Shown here in pieces: positions 32,845 to 41,910 of a DNA stretch of 64,000 nt. Origin of the DNA: Variovorax sp. PAMC26660 (GTDB taxonomy: Bacteria > Pseudomonadota > Gammaproteobacteria > Burkholderiales > Burkholderiaceae_C). The stretch lies in the NCBI RefSeq assembly GCF_014302995.1, contig NZ_CP060295.1:7245501-7309500 (forward strand). Reading direction: 5' to 3'. Positions within the stretch are counted from its first letter, which is position 1. Each line of letters begins with the position of its first letter. The position numbers were made by a program, and so were the translations under genes. The notes below the pieces were generated by a model that saw only the letters and a list, made by a program, of their open reading frames with translations, ran no database searches and was not told the DNA's origin.

Positions 32845-33447
32845 ATGGACCGCTCCCTTGGCGCGCGACTTGCGCGGCATCCGATCATCGCGACGCTCTA
32901 CGGGGCGGAGCAGATCGACGCCTTCATCGACAGCCCCACCGAAATCGCCATCGTGGCGAACGTGGAGCTGCGCAAGCTGCAGGGCGTGGTGGCGACCATC
33001 ACCCGCGCCGACAAGATCGTCATCGTCAACATCGACAGTTGCGAAGGCATCTCGCCGGACAAGGGCGGCGTGGAATACCTGGCCGAGATCGGCGCGACCA
33101 GCCTGGTGTCCACCCGCGTGGCCACCATCCAGCGCGCCAACCGGGCGGGCCTGCTCACGATGCAGAAGGTGTTCGTGACAGACCGCTCGACCTGGCCGCG
33201 CAGCGTGAAGGCGCTGGAGCAGAGCGACCCGAACCTCGTGCAACTGATGCCCGCGCCCATGCTCTCGCACATCTCGACCAAGGAACGCAACGCGCTGCCA
33301 CCGATCGTGGCCTCGGGGTTCGTCATCACGCTGGACGACGTGCGCAGTGCGTTGGCGGCCGGTGCGGTAGCGGTGTCCACGAGCGACGCGGCCATGTGGA
33401 GCCTCGACACCAAGCTGCTCAACATCGACGAACTGCGCCTGCGTTAG
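32845..33447 (+). CDS. glpP: glycerol-3-phosphate-responsive antiterminator (GlpP family)
   Basis: A 200-aa TIM-barrel-like protein. The family signature is clear: IVIVNIDSCEGISPDKGGVE, then TSLVSTRVATIQRANRAGLL with TMQKVFVTDRS, and LMPAPMLSHI. In Bacillus, GlpP with glycerol-3-phosphate prevents early termination in glp leader RNAs. It lies 10 bases after the FAD-linked oxidase and ends the operon. The matching target is probably the leader at 26512-26605. No DeoR-type GlpR regulator is present in the window. Confidence 0.9.
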   Translation: MDRSLGARLARHPIIATLYGAEQIDAFIDSPTEIAIVANVELRKLQGVVATITRADKIVIVNIDSCEGISPDKGGVEYLAEIGATSLVSTRVATIQRANRAGLLTMQKVFVTDRSTWPRSVKALEQSDPNLVQLMPAPMLSHISTKERNALPPIVASGFVITLDDVRSALAAGAVAVSTSDAAMWSLDTKLLNIDELRLR

Positions 33448-33523
33448 CCGGGGCTGCCAAGCCTGTGGCGGGCTGTAGCAAAAGTGCCGCAATCCGGCCC
33501 TTGCGATCACGTAGCATCCGGCC

Positions 33524-33808
33524 ATGAGCTACACCGTGAAACTGATCGACTTTCCCGATGCGCCACATGACGTCATCGCCACCGCCGAAACGCGCTTCCG
33601 ACGCGAACTCGACAAGCTTCTGGGCGACAGCGTCGAGCAGGCGCTGAAGGCCTTCGAGAACGCCAGCGAGTCGAGCGCCGACGAACTCACCAAGGACGAA
33701 ATCGGGCTGGCCGCCAGTTGGGCCAAGGCCTACGAAGCCGCCAAGACGGCGGGCTTTCGCGCACTCGGCGAGTCGGACGAGGCGTACTTCGAGGTCCGGG
33801 CCGACTGA
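33524..33808 (+). CDS. small acidic hypothetical protein
   Basis: A 94-aa soluble protein, acidic and mostly helical after residue 20 (RRELDKLLGDSVEQALKAFE). No signal peptide or known motif. The stop lies 31 bases before a lipoprotein gene on the same strand, so they may be co-transcribed. The function is unknown. Confidence 0.7.
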   Translation: MSYTVKLIDFPDAPHDVIATAETRFRRELDKLLGDSVEQALKAFENASESSADELTKDEIGLAASWAKAYEAAKTAGFRALGESDEAYFEVRAD

Positions 33809-33839
33809 GCCTTTCTCCGTCCGATTCAGGAGCTGGATC

Positions 33840-34454
33840 ATGAAACTGCTGTTCGCCCTGCTTCTGGCCGGGCTGCTTTGCGCCTGCGCCACGGCGCCCG
33901 GCACCGCGCCGGCCACTGCATCGGCTTCGGCCGCCGAGTGGGCGACGATGGCGCCGCCCACGGGCATCCAGTGGCAGTACATCAACTCGAAGTCGTACGA
34001 GGCGCTGAACGCCGGGCTCGGAAACAGCCACCGCTACGAAAGCAGCATCGGCTGGATCGATGTCTATGTGTACGACATGAAGCGCACCAACTGGCTGCCG
34101 GGCGTCGACGACCCGCAGTTCGACGAGCAATTCAAGGGCACCATCGCCGAAGTGCAGCGCGCCACCGCCCAAGGCATGTACGCCAGCGCGAAGATCGGGC
34201 CCACGCGCGACGTGCGCATCGAAGGGTTGACCTTCCGTTCGGTCTCCTTGCGGCTGGTGCACGCCCGCGACGCCAGGGCCTACGACTCGTACACCTACCT
34301 CACGGCACGCAACGGCCGCCTGCTGAAGTACCGCATGTCGTTCAATGCCCCGGCACCGGCGAACGTGGACGCGATTGCGCGCGAGTTCATCGAGCGCAAT
34401 GTGCGCACCGGCCCGGACACGCCTGTCGGGACGCGCGAACTTCGCAAGACCTGA
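33840..34454 (+). CDS. hypothetical lipoprotein
   Basis: A 204-aa protein with a short signal peptide and lipobox LLCACA (Cys15 the likely lipidated residue), then an Ala/Thr/Pro-rich linker to about residue 32. The mature domain is mixed alpha/beta and has no motif I recognise. It would be anchored in the cell envelope. It is convergent with a Crp-type regulator. Confidence 0.75.
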   Translation: MKLLFALLLAGLLCACATAPGTAPATASASAAEWATMAPPTGIQWQYINSKSYEALNAGLGNSHRYESSIGWIDVYVYDMKRTNWLPGVDDPQFDEQFKGTIAEVQRATAQGMYASAKIGPTRDVRIEGLTFRSVSLRLVHARDARAYDSYTYLTARNGRLLKYRMSFNAPAPANVDAIAREFIERNVRTGPDTPVGTRELRKT

Positions 34455-34466
34455 GCGCCGGCGGCC

Positions 34467-35207
34467 TCAGGCGCTGCGGCAGGTTGCCCTGTAGCCGCGC
34501 AGGCCGCCCAGATCGAGCACGGTCAGCCCACGCTTTTCGAGGCGGATCAATCCCAGCGCCTGGAAGCGCTGCAGCGCCACGTTCACGCGCTGCCGCGACA
34601 CATTCGCGAGCAGCCCGATCTCGGTCTGCCCCACTTGCAGGAAGCGCGGGGCATCGGGATACAGGTCGGGGTTGAACAGGCTGGCCAGGCAGTTCGCGAC
34701 GCGCGCATCGGTGTCCAGCAGCCGTTCGTGTTCCAGCGCGCCGATGAACAGGCTGAGCCGCGCGTTGAGCAACTCCTGCAGATAGTGATTGAAAGGCACG
34801 CTGGTGCCGCGCAGCCATTCGAAGGTGCGGCGCGGCATCAGCGCCACGCGCGTGGGCCGCAGCGCGAACACGTCGTAGCGGCGTTCCTCGTGCTTGAAGA
34901 GCGAGCCTTCGCCGAACCACACGCCGGCCGAGACGCCGGTGAGCGTCGAGACCCGGCCATCCTCCGATGCCACCGACATCTTGGCAAAGCCGTCGATCAG
35001 CCCCATCCAGTGTTCGACCAACTGCCCCGTGCGTGCAATGCAGGCGCCGCGCGCGAACTGCCGCTCCTGCATGCTGCCCAGCACATGCTCCAGGTCGGCA
35101 TGCGGCAGGGCCTGCGCCCACGTCGAGCGCCGCACCATTTCTTCCATGGCGGGCCCGGAGGGGTCACCGGCGGAGTCAGGGATTACCTGTAGCAATTCGC
35201 GTGTCAT
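34467..35207 (-). CDS. Crp/Fnr-family regulator
   Basis: A 246-aa protein with a cyclic-nucleotide-binding-like beta barrel (about residues 35-130; GVWFGEGSLFKHEERRYDV replaces the cAMP phosphate cassette only loosely) and a C-terminal winged helix (TEIGLLANVSRQRVNVALQR, then FQALGLIRLEKRG). There are no Fnr-type N-terminal cysteines, so an iron-sulfur sensor is unlikely. It is divergent from the DUF6351-like lipoprotein gene with 78 bases between them and may regulate it. The start could be the ATG at 35207 or further inside. Confidence 0.87.
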   Translation of the reverse strand: MTRELLQVIPDSAGDPSGPAMEEMVRRSTWAQALPHADLEHVLGSMQERQFARGACIARTGQLVEHWMGLIDGFAKMSVASEDGRVSTLTGVSAGVWFGEGSLFKHEERRYDVFALRPTRVALMPRRTFEWLRGTSVPFNHYLQELLNARLSLFIGALEHERLLDTDARVANCLASLFNPDLYPDAPRFLQVGQTEIGLLANVSRQRVNVALQRFQALGLIRLEKRGLTVLDLGGLRGYRATCRSA

Positions 35208-35285
35208 CTGTCGTCGCAACGACCGCGGTCCGAAACGTCCATCCGTATTCTTTCCCAACACCTACACAACACAGGAGAGACATCC

Positions 35286-37529
35286 ATGTTCGCTACACCG
35301 TGTCCCCCGCGCAAGCGGGTTTTTCCGTGGCTGCGGCCCCGCGCCATTGCTGCAGGCCTTGCGATGGCGGGTGCACTGCTGGTCGCAGGCTGCGGCGGGG
35401 GCTCCGGCGGCGGCTCGATGTTCCCGTTCTTTCCCGGCACCACCCCACCGCCCGCAGCGCAGACGCCGGCCGCATTCCAGGTGAAGACGCTCTCGTCACC
35501 GTCCGACATGATCAGCGGCGGCGACACACTGCTCGAAGTCACCGCGCCAGTGGGCGTGCCTCTGGACAAGGTGCGCGTGAGCCTCAACGGCAAGGACGTG
35601 AGTTCGCAGGTGCCGGTGGTCGACAGCACGGCACGCGTGCTGCGCGGCCTCGTGACCGGGCTCACGACCGACGCGAGCAGCACCACCGGCAGCAACAACT
35701 CGCTGGTGGTGAGCAACGCCGACAACGCCGCGCAGCGCACTGAAACCACGCTGGTCAACTACCCCATCACCGGGCCGATCCTGTCGGGCCCGCACATCTC
35801 GCCCTACGAATGCCGCACGGTGCAGAACGGCCTGGGCAACCCGCTCGATGCCGATTGTTCGGCCACCACGCAGGTGGTCTGGTACTACCGCACGAAGGCC
35901 AACACCTTCCTGCCGCTGAACGACCCGACCGGCCCACGCCCGGCCGACCTGGTGACCACGACCACCAACGACGGCGCCACGGTGCCCTACATCGTGCGCG
36001 TCGAGTCGGGCACCATCAATCGCGGCGTGTACCGGCTCGCGGTGCTCGACAACCCGGCCAAGGACGCGCCCGCCACCTGGAAGCCCGGCCCCGGCTGGAA
36101 CAAAAAGCTGGTCGTCTACTTCGACTGCTGCGGCTCGGCCCAGTACAACCAGGGCGTTCATGCGATCGACACGGTCCTGGGCGACGTTGGCCACATCCAG
36201 TTGTCGCGCGGCTTCGCCTTCATGAACTCGACGGAGCTGTGGAACAACCAGCACGCCAACCCGCACCTGCAGGGCGAAACGCTGATGATACTGAAGGAGC
36301 ACGTCATCGAGGAATTCGGCGCCGTGCCCAAGTGGACTGCCGGTTTCGGCGGCTCGGGCGGTGCCATCCAGCAGTACCTGATCGCGCAGCTCTACCCCGG
36401 CCTGCTCGACGGCATCCAGCCCATCGTGTCGTTCCCCGAGACGCTGATGCCCGAGGTGATGGAATGCCGGCTGCTCAACAACGTGTACAAGGCCGACGCA
36501 CCCACCTGGACCACGGCCAAGCAGAACGCGGTGAACGGCTTCAACACCGGCACCTGCACGAGCTGGGACCTGGCCTTCGCGAGCATCATCAAGTCCGACA
36601 ACGCGGCGGGCTGCGGCTTTCTCGAACCGGGCAATGTGTCGAACGTGTTCAACCGCACCACCAACCCCAACGGTATCCGCTGCGACCTGTTCCAGACCAA
36701 CGTGAACCTGCTCGGCAAGCGCGCCGGCACGCAGGAGGCACGGCGCCCGATCGACAACGTCGGCGTGCAATACGGCCTGGGCGCGTTGAACAGCGGTGCG
36801 ATCTCGGTGACGGAGTTTCTCGACCTGAACCAGAAGGTCGGCGGCTTCGACGGCGACGGCAATACGCAGGCCGCACGCTCCGAAGCCGACCCCGACGCAC
36901 TGCGGCTCACCTACACGGGCGGATTCAAGAACGGCTTCAAGAGCCCGGGCCTTGCGAACATCCCGATCATCACGCAGCGCGGGAACGCCGATGCGGTGGG
37001 CGACATCCACGACACGATGCAGGACCTGATCATCCGGGCCCGCCTGCAGCGCGCCAATGGCCGCAGCGACAACCAGATCATCTGGACGCTGGGCTCCAAG
37101 TCGAATGTCGACTACATGTCCGCCTCGCTCGACCTGCTGAACAAGTGGCTGGACAACATGGGGGCCGATCCGGCGCCGGCGTCCACCGACAAGGTGGTGC
37201 GCAACAAACCGGCGGGCGCCAACGATGCCTGCTGGGACACAAGCGGCACGCGCATCGACGAAGTGGCATCGACCGACCCGGCGGCCCAGTGCAACGGTGT
37301 CTATCCGCGCTTCAGCACGCCGCGCCTGACGGCCGGCTCGCCGCTGGTCAACGACGTACTCAAGTGCCAGCTCAAGCCGGTCAACGCCGCCGACTACAAG
37401 GTGGCCATCGCCGGTGCCGACCTGGCGCGGCTGCAGACGATCTTTCCGAGCGGCGTGTGCGACTGGGACAAGGCCGGCGTGGGCCAGGAGCCGCTGCGCG
37501 GCACCTACCTGCGGCTGCCGCTCAACTGA
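35286..37529 (+). CDS. large secreted lipoprotein, DUF6351-like
   Basis: A 747-aa protein with a signal peptide and lipobox (LLVAGCGGG), then a Gly/Ser/Pro-rich linker. A beta-rich N-terminal domain covers about residues 70-160. The central domain has an elbow-like GFGGSGGAIQQYLIAQLYPG near residue 360, suggesting a serine hydrolase. Several cysteines (ECR, DCS, DCCGS, ECRLL, TCTSW, CGF, RCDL) imply disulfides, fitting the periplasm or cell surface. It resembles the DUF6351 family by eye. Activity is unknown; an esterase or depolymerase role is inference. Its end overlaps the convergent LysR gene by 8 bases. Confidence 0.8.
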   Translation: MFATPCPPRKRVFPWLRPRAIAAGLAMAGALLVAGCGGGSGGGSMFPFFPGTTPPPAAQTPAAFQVKTLSSPSDMISGGDTLLEVTAPVGVPLDKVRVSLNGKDVSSQVPVVDSTARVLRGLVTGLTTDASSTTGSNNSLVVSNADNAAQRTETTLVNYPITGPILSGPHISPYECRTVQNGLGNPLDADCSATTQVVWYYRTKANTFLPLNDPTGPRPADLVTTTTNDGATVPYIVRVESGTINRGVYRLAVLDNPAKDAPATWKPGPGWNKKLVVYFDCCGSAQYNQGVHAIDTVLGDVGHIQLSRGFAFMNSTELWNNQHANPHLQGETLMILKEHVIEEFGAVPKWTAGFGGSGGAIQQYLIAQLYPGLLDGIQPIVSFPETLMPEVMECRLLNNVYKADAPTWTTAKQNAVNGFNTGTCTSWDLAFASIIKSDNAAGCGFLEPGNVSNVFNRTTNPNGIRCDLFQTNVNLLGKRAGTQEARRPIDNVGVQYGLGALNSGAISVTEFLDLNQKVGGFDGDGNTQAARSEADPDALRLTYTGGFKNGFKSPGLANIPIITQRGNADAVGDIHDTMQDLIIRARLQRANGRSDNQIIWTLGSKSNVDYMSASLDLLNKWLDNMGADPAPASTDKVVRNKPAGANDACWDTSGTRIDEVASTDPAAQCNGVYPRFSTPRLTAGSPLVNDVLKCQLKPVNAADYKVAIAGADLARLQTIFPSGVCDWDKAGVGQEPLRGTYLRLPLN

Positions 37530-38439
37530 CCGGGAGAGAAGGCTTGCGGACGGCACCCGGCAGTTTTGCCACCCGCTCCGCGAGGAAGTCCACCAGCACG
37601 CGCACCCGCAGCGGCTGGTGGCGTCGCGGGGCGTAGAGCAGATGCAGCTCTTGCGCCGGGCCGGTGTGGCGGCCAAGCACGCGGAGCAAACGCCCTTCGG
37701 CCAACAGATCCGCCACCATCCATGTCGGCTGCAATGAAATGCCCGCGCCGGCAAGCACGCTGTCGAGCATGGCCACCGCGTTGTTCACACGGTAGCGGCT
37801 GCGCACCGGCACGGTCACCGGACCATCGGGGCCTGTGAGCAGCACGCCGTCATCGCCCGCCGCATAGCGCAGGTAGTCGTGGGCCACGAGGTCCTGCGGC
37901 TTGCGTGGCTTGCCGCGCGCGGCCACGTAGTCCGGCGACGCCACCAGCACGCGCGGCCATGTGCCCAGATGGCGCGCAACCAGGTCCGGCGGCAACGCGC
38001 CGCCCACACGCAGCGAGACGTCGATGCGCTCTTCGCGCGGATCGATGAAGCGGTCGTCGAGCACCAGTTCGAGCTGGATGTCGGGGTACAGCCGCAGGAA
38101 CTCCACCGCCATCGCGTTGAGGTACCGCTGCCCGAGCGTGACCGGCGCGCTCACACGCAGCAGGCCCTGCGGTTGCTGCACCTGTTCGCGCGCATCGGCC
38201 ACCGCGTCACCGTAGTCCTCCAGCATGCGGCGGGCGCGCTCGTGAAAGCGCTGCCCTTCTTCCGTCAGGCTCAGGCCGGTGGCGGCGCGGCGCAGCAGGC
38301 GCACGCCCAACGAACGCTCCAGGCCTGCGACCAGCTTGCTGATGGTGGGCTGGGTGGTGTCGAGCGCGCGGGCGGCGCCCGACAGGCTGCCGAGATCGAC
38401 GCTGTGCACAAAGGCCGAGAGCGCGCGCAGGGTGTCCAT
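37522..38439 (-). CDS. LysR-family regulator
   Basis: A 305-aa regulator with an N-terminal winged helix (residues 1-60, LSGAARALDTTQPTISKLVAG) and a LysR substrate-binding domain from about residue 90. It is divergent from the SGNH hydrolase gene, with 103 bases between the starts, and is its likely target by the usual LysR arrangement. The effector is unknown. Confidence 0.93.
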   Translation of the reverse strand: MDTLRALSAFVHSVDLGSLSGAARALDTTQPTISKLVAGLERSLGVRLLRRAATGLSLTEEGQRFHERARRMLEDYGDAVADAREQVQQPQGLLRVSAPVTLGQRYLNAMAVEFLRLYPDIQLELVLDDRFIDPREERIDVSLRVGGALPPDLVARHLGTWPRVLVASPDYVAARGKPRKPQDLVAHDYLRYAAGDDGVLLTGPDGPVTVPVRSRYRVNNAVAMLDSVLAGAGISLQPTWMVADLLAEGRLLRVLGRHTGPAQELHLLYAPRRHQPLRVRVLVDFLAERVAKLPGAVRKPSLPVS

Positions 38440-38542
38440 GGTGTATTCGATTCAGGAATGGATCAGATGCCATTCTGCCGTCTACTCATCTCTATGTGAA
38501 TGCATGAAAGTCGAGTCCTCCCACTCATTTCAAGGACTTCAC

Positions 38543-39826
38543 ATGACTGCATCGACACTCGGATCGATCCTGCGCCAGGGCGCACTGGCACTCACGCTGG
38601 CGGGCGTCGCCGCCGCATCCACGGCACAAACCACGGCGCCGCCCACGTACTGGAGCCCGAGCTGGATGGCCGCCACCCAGCCGCTGTGGGACGGCAACTT
38701 CGTGCTGCCTTCCGGCGTTCCCTTCCAGTTCAATCGCCAGACGGTTCGTCAGGTGGCGCGCCTGAGCATCGGCGGCGCCCGGTTGCGCGTGGTGATCAGC
38801 AACGAGGGCGGCACGTCGCCGCTGCACATCGGCGCCGCCCGCGTGGCCCGGCACGGCGAAGGCTCGGCGATCGTCGAGGGCAGCGATCGCGCAGTGCGCT
38901 TCGGCGGCCAGGCCGAGGTGACCGTGCCGCCCGGTGCGCGGATGATCAGCGACCCGGTGGACCTGCCACTGCCCGCGCTCAGCGAAGTCGCTGTGTCGCT
39001 CTACCTGCCCAGGCCCAGCCAGCCTGCGGGTTTTCATTTCGATGCCCGCCAGACCGCCTACGTGGCCGATGGCGACCTGAGCGGCGCCCCGCGCCTGCCC
39101 ACCACCGCCACGCAGTGGAGCACCCGTGTCTACGTGAGCGGCTTGATCGTCGAAACACCCAGGGCGCCCACCACCGTCGTCGCCCTGGGCGATTCGTTGA
39201 CCGACGGCAACGGCTCGACGCCCGGCGCCAACACCCGCTGGCCCGACGCGCTGGCCGAGCGCCTGGCCGGGCGTGGCGTGGGCGTGCTCAACGCCGGCAA
39301 CTCCGGCGGCCGCCTGCTGAAGGACGGCATGGGCCGCGCCGCGCTGGAGCGCGTCGGCCGCGACGTGTTCTCGCAGCCCGGCGTGCGCGCCATGGTCGTG
39401 ATGCTGGGCACCAACGACATCGGCTGGCCGGGCGGCGCGTTCGCGCCTCAGGAGCCTGCTGTGCGCGCGGAAGAAGTCATTCAGGGGTTCCGCCAGTTGA
39501 TAGAGATGGCCCATGCCCACAACGTACGCATCATGGGCGCCACCATCGCGCCCAACGAACGCGGGCTCGAAGGCACGCCGCTGGTCGGCCACCACTCGCC
39601 TGAAAAGGACAGGGTACGCCAGGCCGTGAACCAATGGATTCGCGAGAGCGGCGCCTTCGACGCGGTGGTGGACTTCGACGCCCTGCTGCGCGATGCGGCC
39701 CACCCGATCCGCATGAAGGCCGCGATGGACTCGGGCGACCACCTGCACCCTGGTGACGCCGGCTACAAGGCGATGGCTGCGGCGATCGATCTCGAAGCGC
39801 TGCTGGGCAACCCTGTGCAGCCTTGA
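38543..39826 (+). CDS. secreted SGNH/GDSL hydrolase
   Basis: A 427-aa protein with a signal peptide ending near TAQTTAP. The C-terminal SGNH domain has block I GDSLTDGNGS (nucleophile Ser), block II Gly in NAGNSGGRLLKDG, block III GTND and block V DHLHPGDAGY with the catalytic Asp and His. The N-terminal 200 residues form a beta-sandwich found in many SGNH esterases. It probably deacylates polysaccharides or esters in the periplasm. AAGGA precedes the ATG at 38543. Confidence 0.9.
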   Translation: MTASTLGSILRQGALALTLAGVAAASTAQTTAPPTYWSPSWMAATQPLWDGNFVLPSGVPFQFNRQTVRQVARLSIGGARLRVVISNEGGTSPLHIGAARVARHGEGSAIVEGSDRAVRFGGQAEVTVPPGARMISDPVDLPLPALSEVAVSLYLPRPSQPAGFHFDARQTAYVADGDLSGAPRLPTTATQWSTRVYVSGLIVETPRAPTTVVALGDSLTDGNGSTPGANTRWPDALAERLAGRGVGVLNAGNSGGRLLKDGMGRAALERVGRDVFSQPGVRAMVVMLGTNDIGWPGGAFAPQEPAVRAEEVIQGFRQLIEMAHAHNVRIMGATIAPNERGLEGTPLVGHHSPEKDRVRQAVNQWIRESGAFDAVVDFDALLRDAAHPIRMKAAMDSGDHLHPGDAGYKAMAAAIDLEALLGNPVQP

Positions 39827-39888
39827 GGGACGGCCACGGGGAAGCCCCGGATGAGACTTTCCCCATGGTCTTGAAGCCCTTAAATATA

Positions 39889-39904
39889 CTGTACATACAT
39901 ACAG
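39889..39904 (+). promoter_or_regulatory. LexA (SOS) box before the 73-aa gene
   Basis: CTGTACATACATACAG fits the LexA consensus CTG-N10-CAG and is extended to a 22-bp palindrome by ATA and TAT on the flanks. It lies 50 bases before the ATG at 39955, a normal place for repressing a promoter. The convergent or upstream genes are not placed to use it. Confidence 0.85.
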
Positions 39905-39954
39905 TATTTCTCTAAAATTCGTCGTCTCCAAGAACAACGTCGAGGCGACCCTCA

Positions 39955-40176
39955 ATGACCACCGCCAGCCCGCCTGCGCCCTCCGCGCAGCTTCTTTTTT
40001 TCTCCCGGCTGCAGCAGTTGCAGTCCCGCTCCCGCACAGGCCGCATCTCGACCTGGCCTTTCAAGGTCGCCCGCGAAAAGGGCTGTGACGACACCCATGA
40101 AAAGGACGACGTTCGCGTTCAGGCGGCGCGCGTCATCCGCACGACGGCCGAGCATTGGTGGCCGTCTGCATCCTGA
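39955..40176 (+). CDS. small SOS-controlled hypothetical protein
   Basis: A 73-aa basic protein with no known domain. The N-terminus is polar, residues 14-30 are Gln- and Arg-rich (FFSRLQQLQSRSRTGR), and the C-terminus has paired tryptophans (EHWWPS). It has no signal peptide and only 36 bases separate it from the 2H phosphoesterase gene. The strong LexA box upstream implies induction by DNA damage. Possible roles are an SOS inhibitor or nucleic-acid-binding accessory; this is not determinable from sequence. Confidence 0.65.
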   Translation: MTTASPPAPSAQLLFFSRLQQLQSRSRTGRISTWPFKVAREKGCDDTHEKDDVRVQAARVIRTTAEHWWPSAS

Positions 40177-40212
40177 ACCGCCTTTCCGCTTCGCCTTCAA
40201 CAGGAGAACGAT

Positions 40213-40809
40213 ATGGACGACTTCACGCGCGACAACAGCTCCCCCAGCGATCCCGAACCTGAATGGGACGCCGAGCATCCGGAAACAAAACGGCATCTTT
40301 TGATTGCCCTTTTCCCCAGCACCGATGTGCAAGTTGCCATCGAAAAGCACCGCGAGGCATGGATCTGGCCGAAGGGACATTACTTTCCTGCCGGCCCACG
40401 CCTGCATCTGACATTGCAATGCTTCGCAGACCAAAGCCAGGAAGCCATCCATCACCTGGATGAAGCACTTTCCGGGGTTCCGATGCAATCGATGGCGCTG
40501 AAGCTGGCCACCTCCCGCACATGGAACAACAACCTCTCCGTCATTCAACCCGCGGAGCACATGGGGTTGCATGTGCTGCGCGCGAACATCGTCCGCGCGG
40601 TGCAACAGTCAGGGATTTCTGTGCACCCGACCAAGTTCACACCGCACATCACCATTGCGCGCAGAACGACGGGCGCGCTCTATCCTCGAAGCCTGCAGCC
40701 GATCCCCTGGACTGTGAAGAATTTTCTTCTTGTGCGATCGTTCACCTCGCATCCTGTTCGGCATGAGGTTCTCGCCTCATATGGCCCCGAGGAAGACGAC
40801 GACGTCTGA
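40213..40809 (+). CDS. 2'-5' RNA ligase-like 2H phosphoesterase
   Basis: A 198-aa protein with the two histidine motifs of the 2H superfamily: HLTL at residues 65-68 and HITI at 145-148. The family hydrolyses or joins 2',5' or cyclic phosphodiester bonds in RNA and nucleotides. An acidic N-terminal tail precedes the fold. AGGAG precedes the ATG. It follows the SOS-controlled 73-aa gene closely and may share its promoter, so a role in damage-linked RNA or nucleotide processing is possible. Confidence 0.87.
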   Translation: MDDFTRDNSSPSDPEPEWDAEHPETKRHLLIALFPSTDVQVAIEKHREAWIWPKGHYFPAGPRLHLTLQCFADQSQEAIHHLDEALSGVPMQSMALKLATSRTWNNNLSVIQPAEHMGLHVLRANIVRAVQQSGISVHPTKFTPHITIARRTTGALYPRSLQPIPWTVKNFLLVRSFTSHPVRHEVLASYGPEEDDDV

Positions 40810-40878
40810 CACCGGGCCAGCAGACTCCGTGGTCATATCGGGTGAGACAATTTCCGACGTCCGCCAAACGAACGCCAC

Positions 40879-41892
40879 ATGCTGACTCCACCCGATCTAG
40901 CCCCCGAATCCATTCAACAGTGCTTGTCCGATGCCTATGGACTGCACACCACACGCGCTGAATTCCTGCCGCTGGGCGCCGACGTGAATTCCGCCGTCTT
41001 CCGCATCGATGCCGGCGGCGGGGCGACGTACTTCCTCAAGCTGCGCCGGGATGACTTCAAACAATCCGTCGTCGCCATCCCCGCCTTTCTGCATCACGAG
41101 AAGGGCATCGATGCCGTGATGGCGCCGCTGCCGACCACGGACCGCCAACTCAGCGTGCGCAGTCTTGGCTTCGATTGGATGCTCTATCCCTTCTTCGAAG
41201 GCGACAACGGATTCGAGCGCGGCCTGTCCGACGTGCAATGGATCACGCTGGGCGCCACCTTGGGCGCCGTGCACCGTACCGAACTGCCCGACACCCTGCT
41301 CGCAGGCCTAGCGCGCGAAAGCTATTCACACCACTGGCGCGAAGGCGTGCGGCGCTACCAGCGCCGCTTCATCAACGGCCTGGCCGGCGACGACATCGTT
41401 CGCCGCTTCCTTGCCTTCTGGGAAGCGCATGACGAGGAGATCGACACGGTCGTGTATCGAAGCGAACAGCTCGCCTCGATCCTTCTGGAGCGGTCGTTGC
41501 CGCTGGTGCTGTGCCACTCCGACATCCACGCCGGCAACGTGCTGGTCGGCGACAACGACCGCCTGTGCGTCGTCGACTGGGACACGCTGATCCTCGCGCC
41601 CAAAGAGCGCGACCTGATGTTCATCGGCGGCGGTGTCGGCAACCTGTGGAACCAGCCGCAGGAAGAAGCGCTGTTCTACGAGGGCTATGGACCGACGGAC
41701 ATCGATCCCATGGCGCTGGCCTACTACCGCTACGAGCGGATCACCAAGGACTTGCTCGAAATCTGCGACCAGATCTTCGATGCGTCCGCGAGCGTGGAAG
41801 ACCGCGAAGAAGGCCTGCGCCAGATCGCGAGCCAGTTCCTGCCGAACGACGTCGTCGCCATCGCGCACCGGAGCTACGAAGCGATCACCTGA
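40879..41892 (+). CDS. aminoglycoside phosphotransferase-family kinase
   Basis: A 337-aa APH/choline-kinase-fold protein. The catalytic loop HSDIHAGN is at residues 213-220, with Asp215 as base, and the metal-binding DWD at 233-235 is in VVDWDTL. Lys54 in YFLKLRRDD is the ATP lysine. Antibiotic resistance need not follow; many such proteins phosphorylate small metabolites. It is 69 bases after the 2H gene on the same strand. Confidence 0.88.
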   Translation: MLTPPDLAPESIQQCLSDAYGLHTTRAEFLPLGADVNSAVFRIDAGGGATYFLKLRRDDFKQSVVAIPAFLHHEKGIDAVMAPLPTTDRQLSVRSLGFDWMLYPFFEGDNGFERGLSDVQWITLGATLGAVHRTELPDTLLAGLARESYSHHWREGVRRYQRRFINGLAGDDIVRRFLAFWEAHDEEIDTVVYRSEQLASILLERSLPLVLCHSDIHAGNVLVGDNDRLCVVDWDTLILAPKERDLMFIGGGVGNLWNQPQEEALFYEGYGPTDIDPMALAYYRYERITKDLLEICDQIFDASASVEDREEGLRQIASQFLPNDVVAIAHRSYEAIT

Positions 41893-41910
41893 TCCGGCCA
41901 GCCGACCGGC

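Noticed and set aside
39837..39849. CGGGG/CCCCG hairpin after the SGNH hydrolase gene as a terminator
   Set aside because: Only a 5-bp stem with a 3-base loop and no adjacent T-run.
40879..41892. Calling the APH-like gene an antibiotic-resistance gene
   Set aside because: Only the fold and catalytic motifs are visible; housekeeping kinases share them and no resistance context is present.
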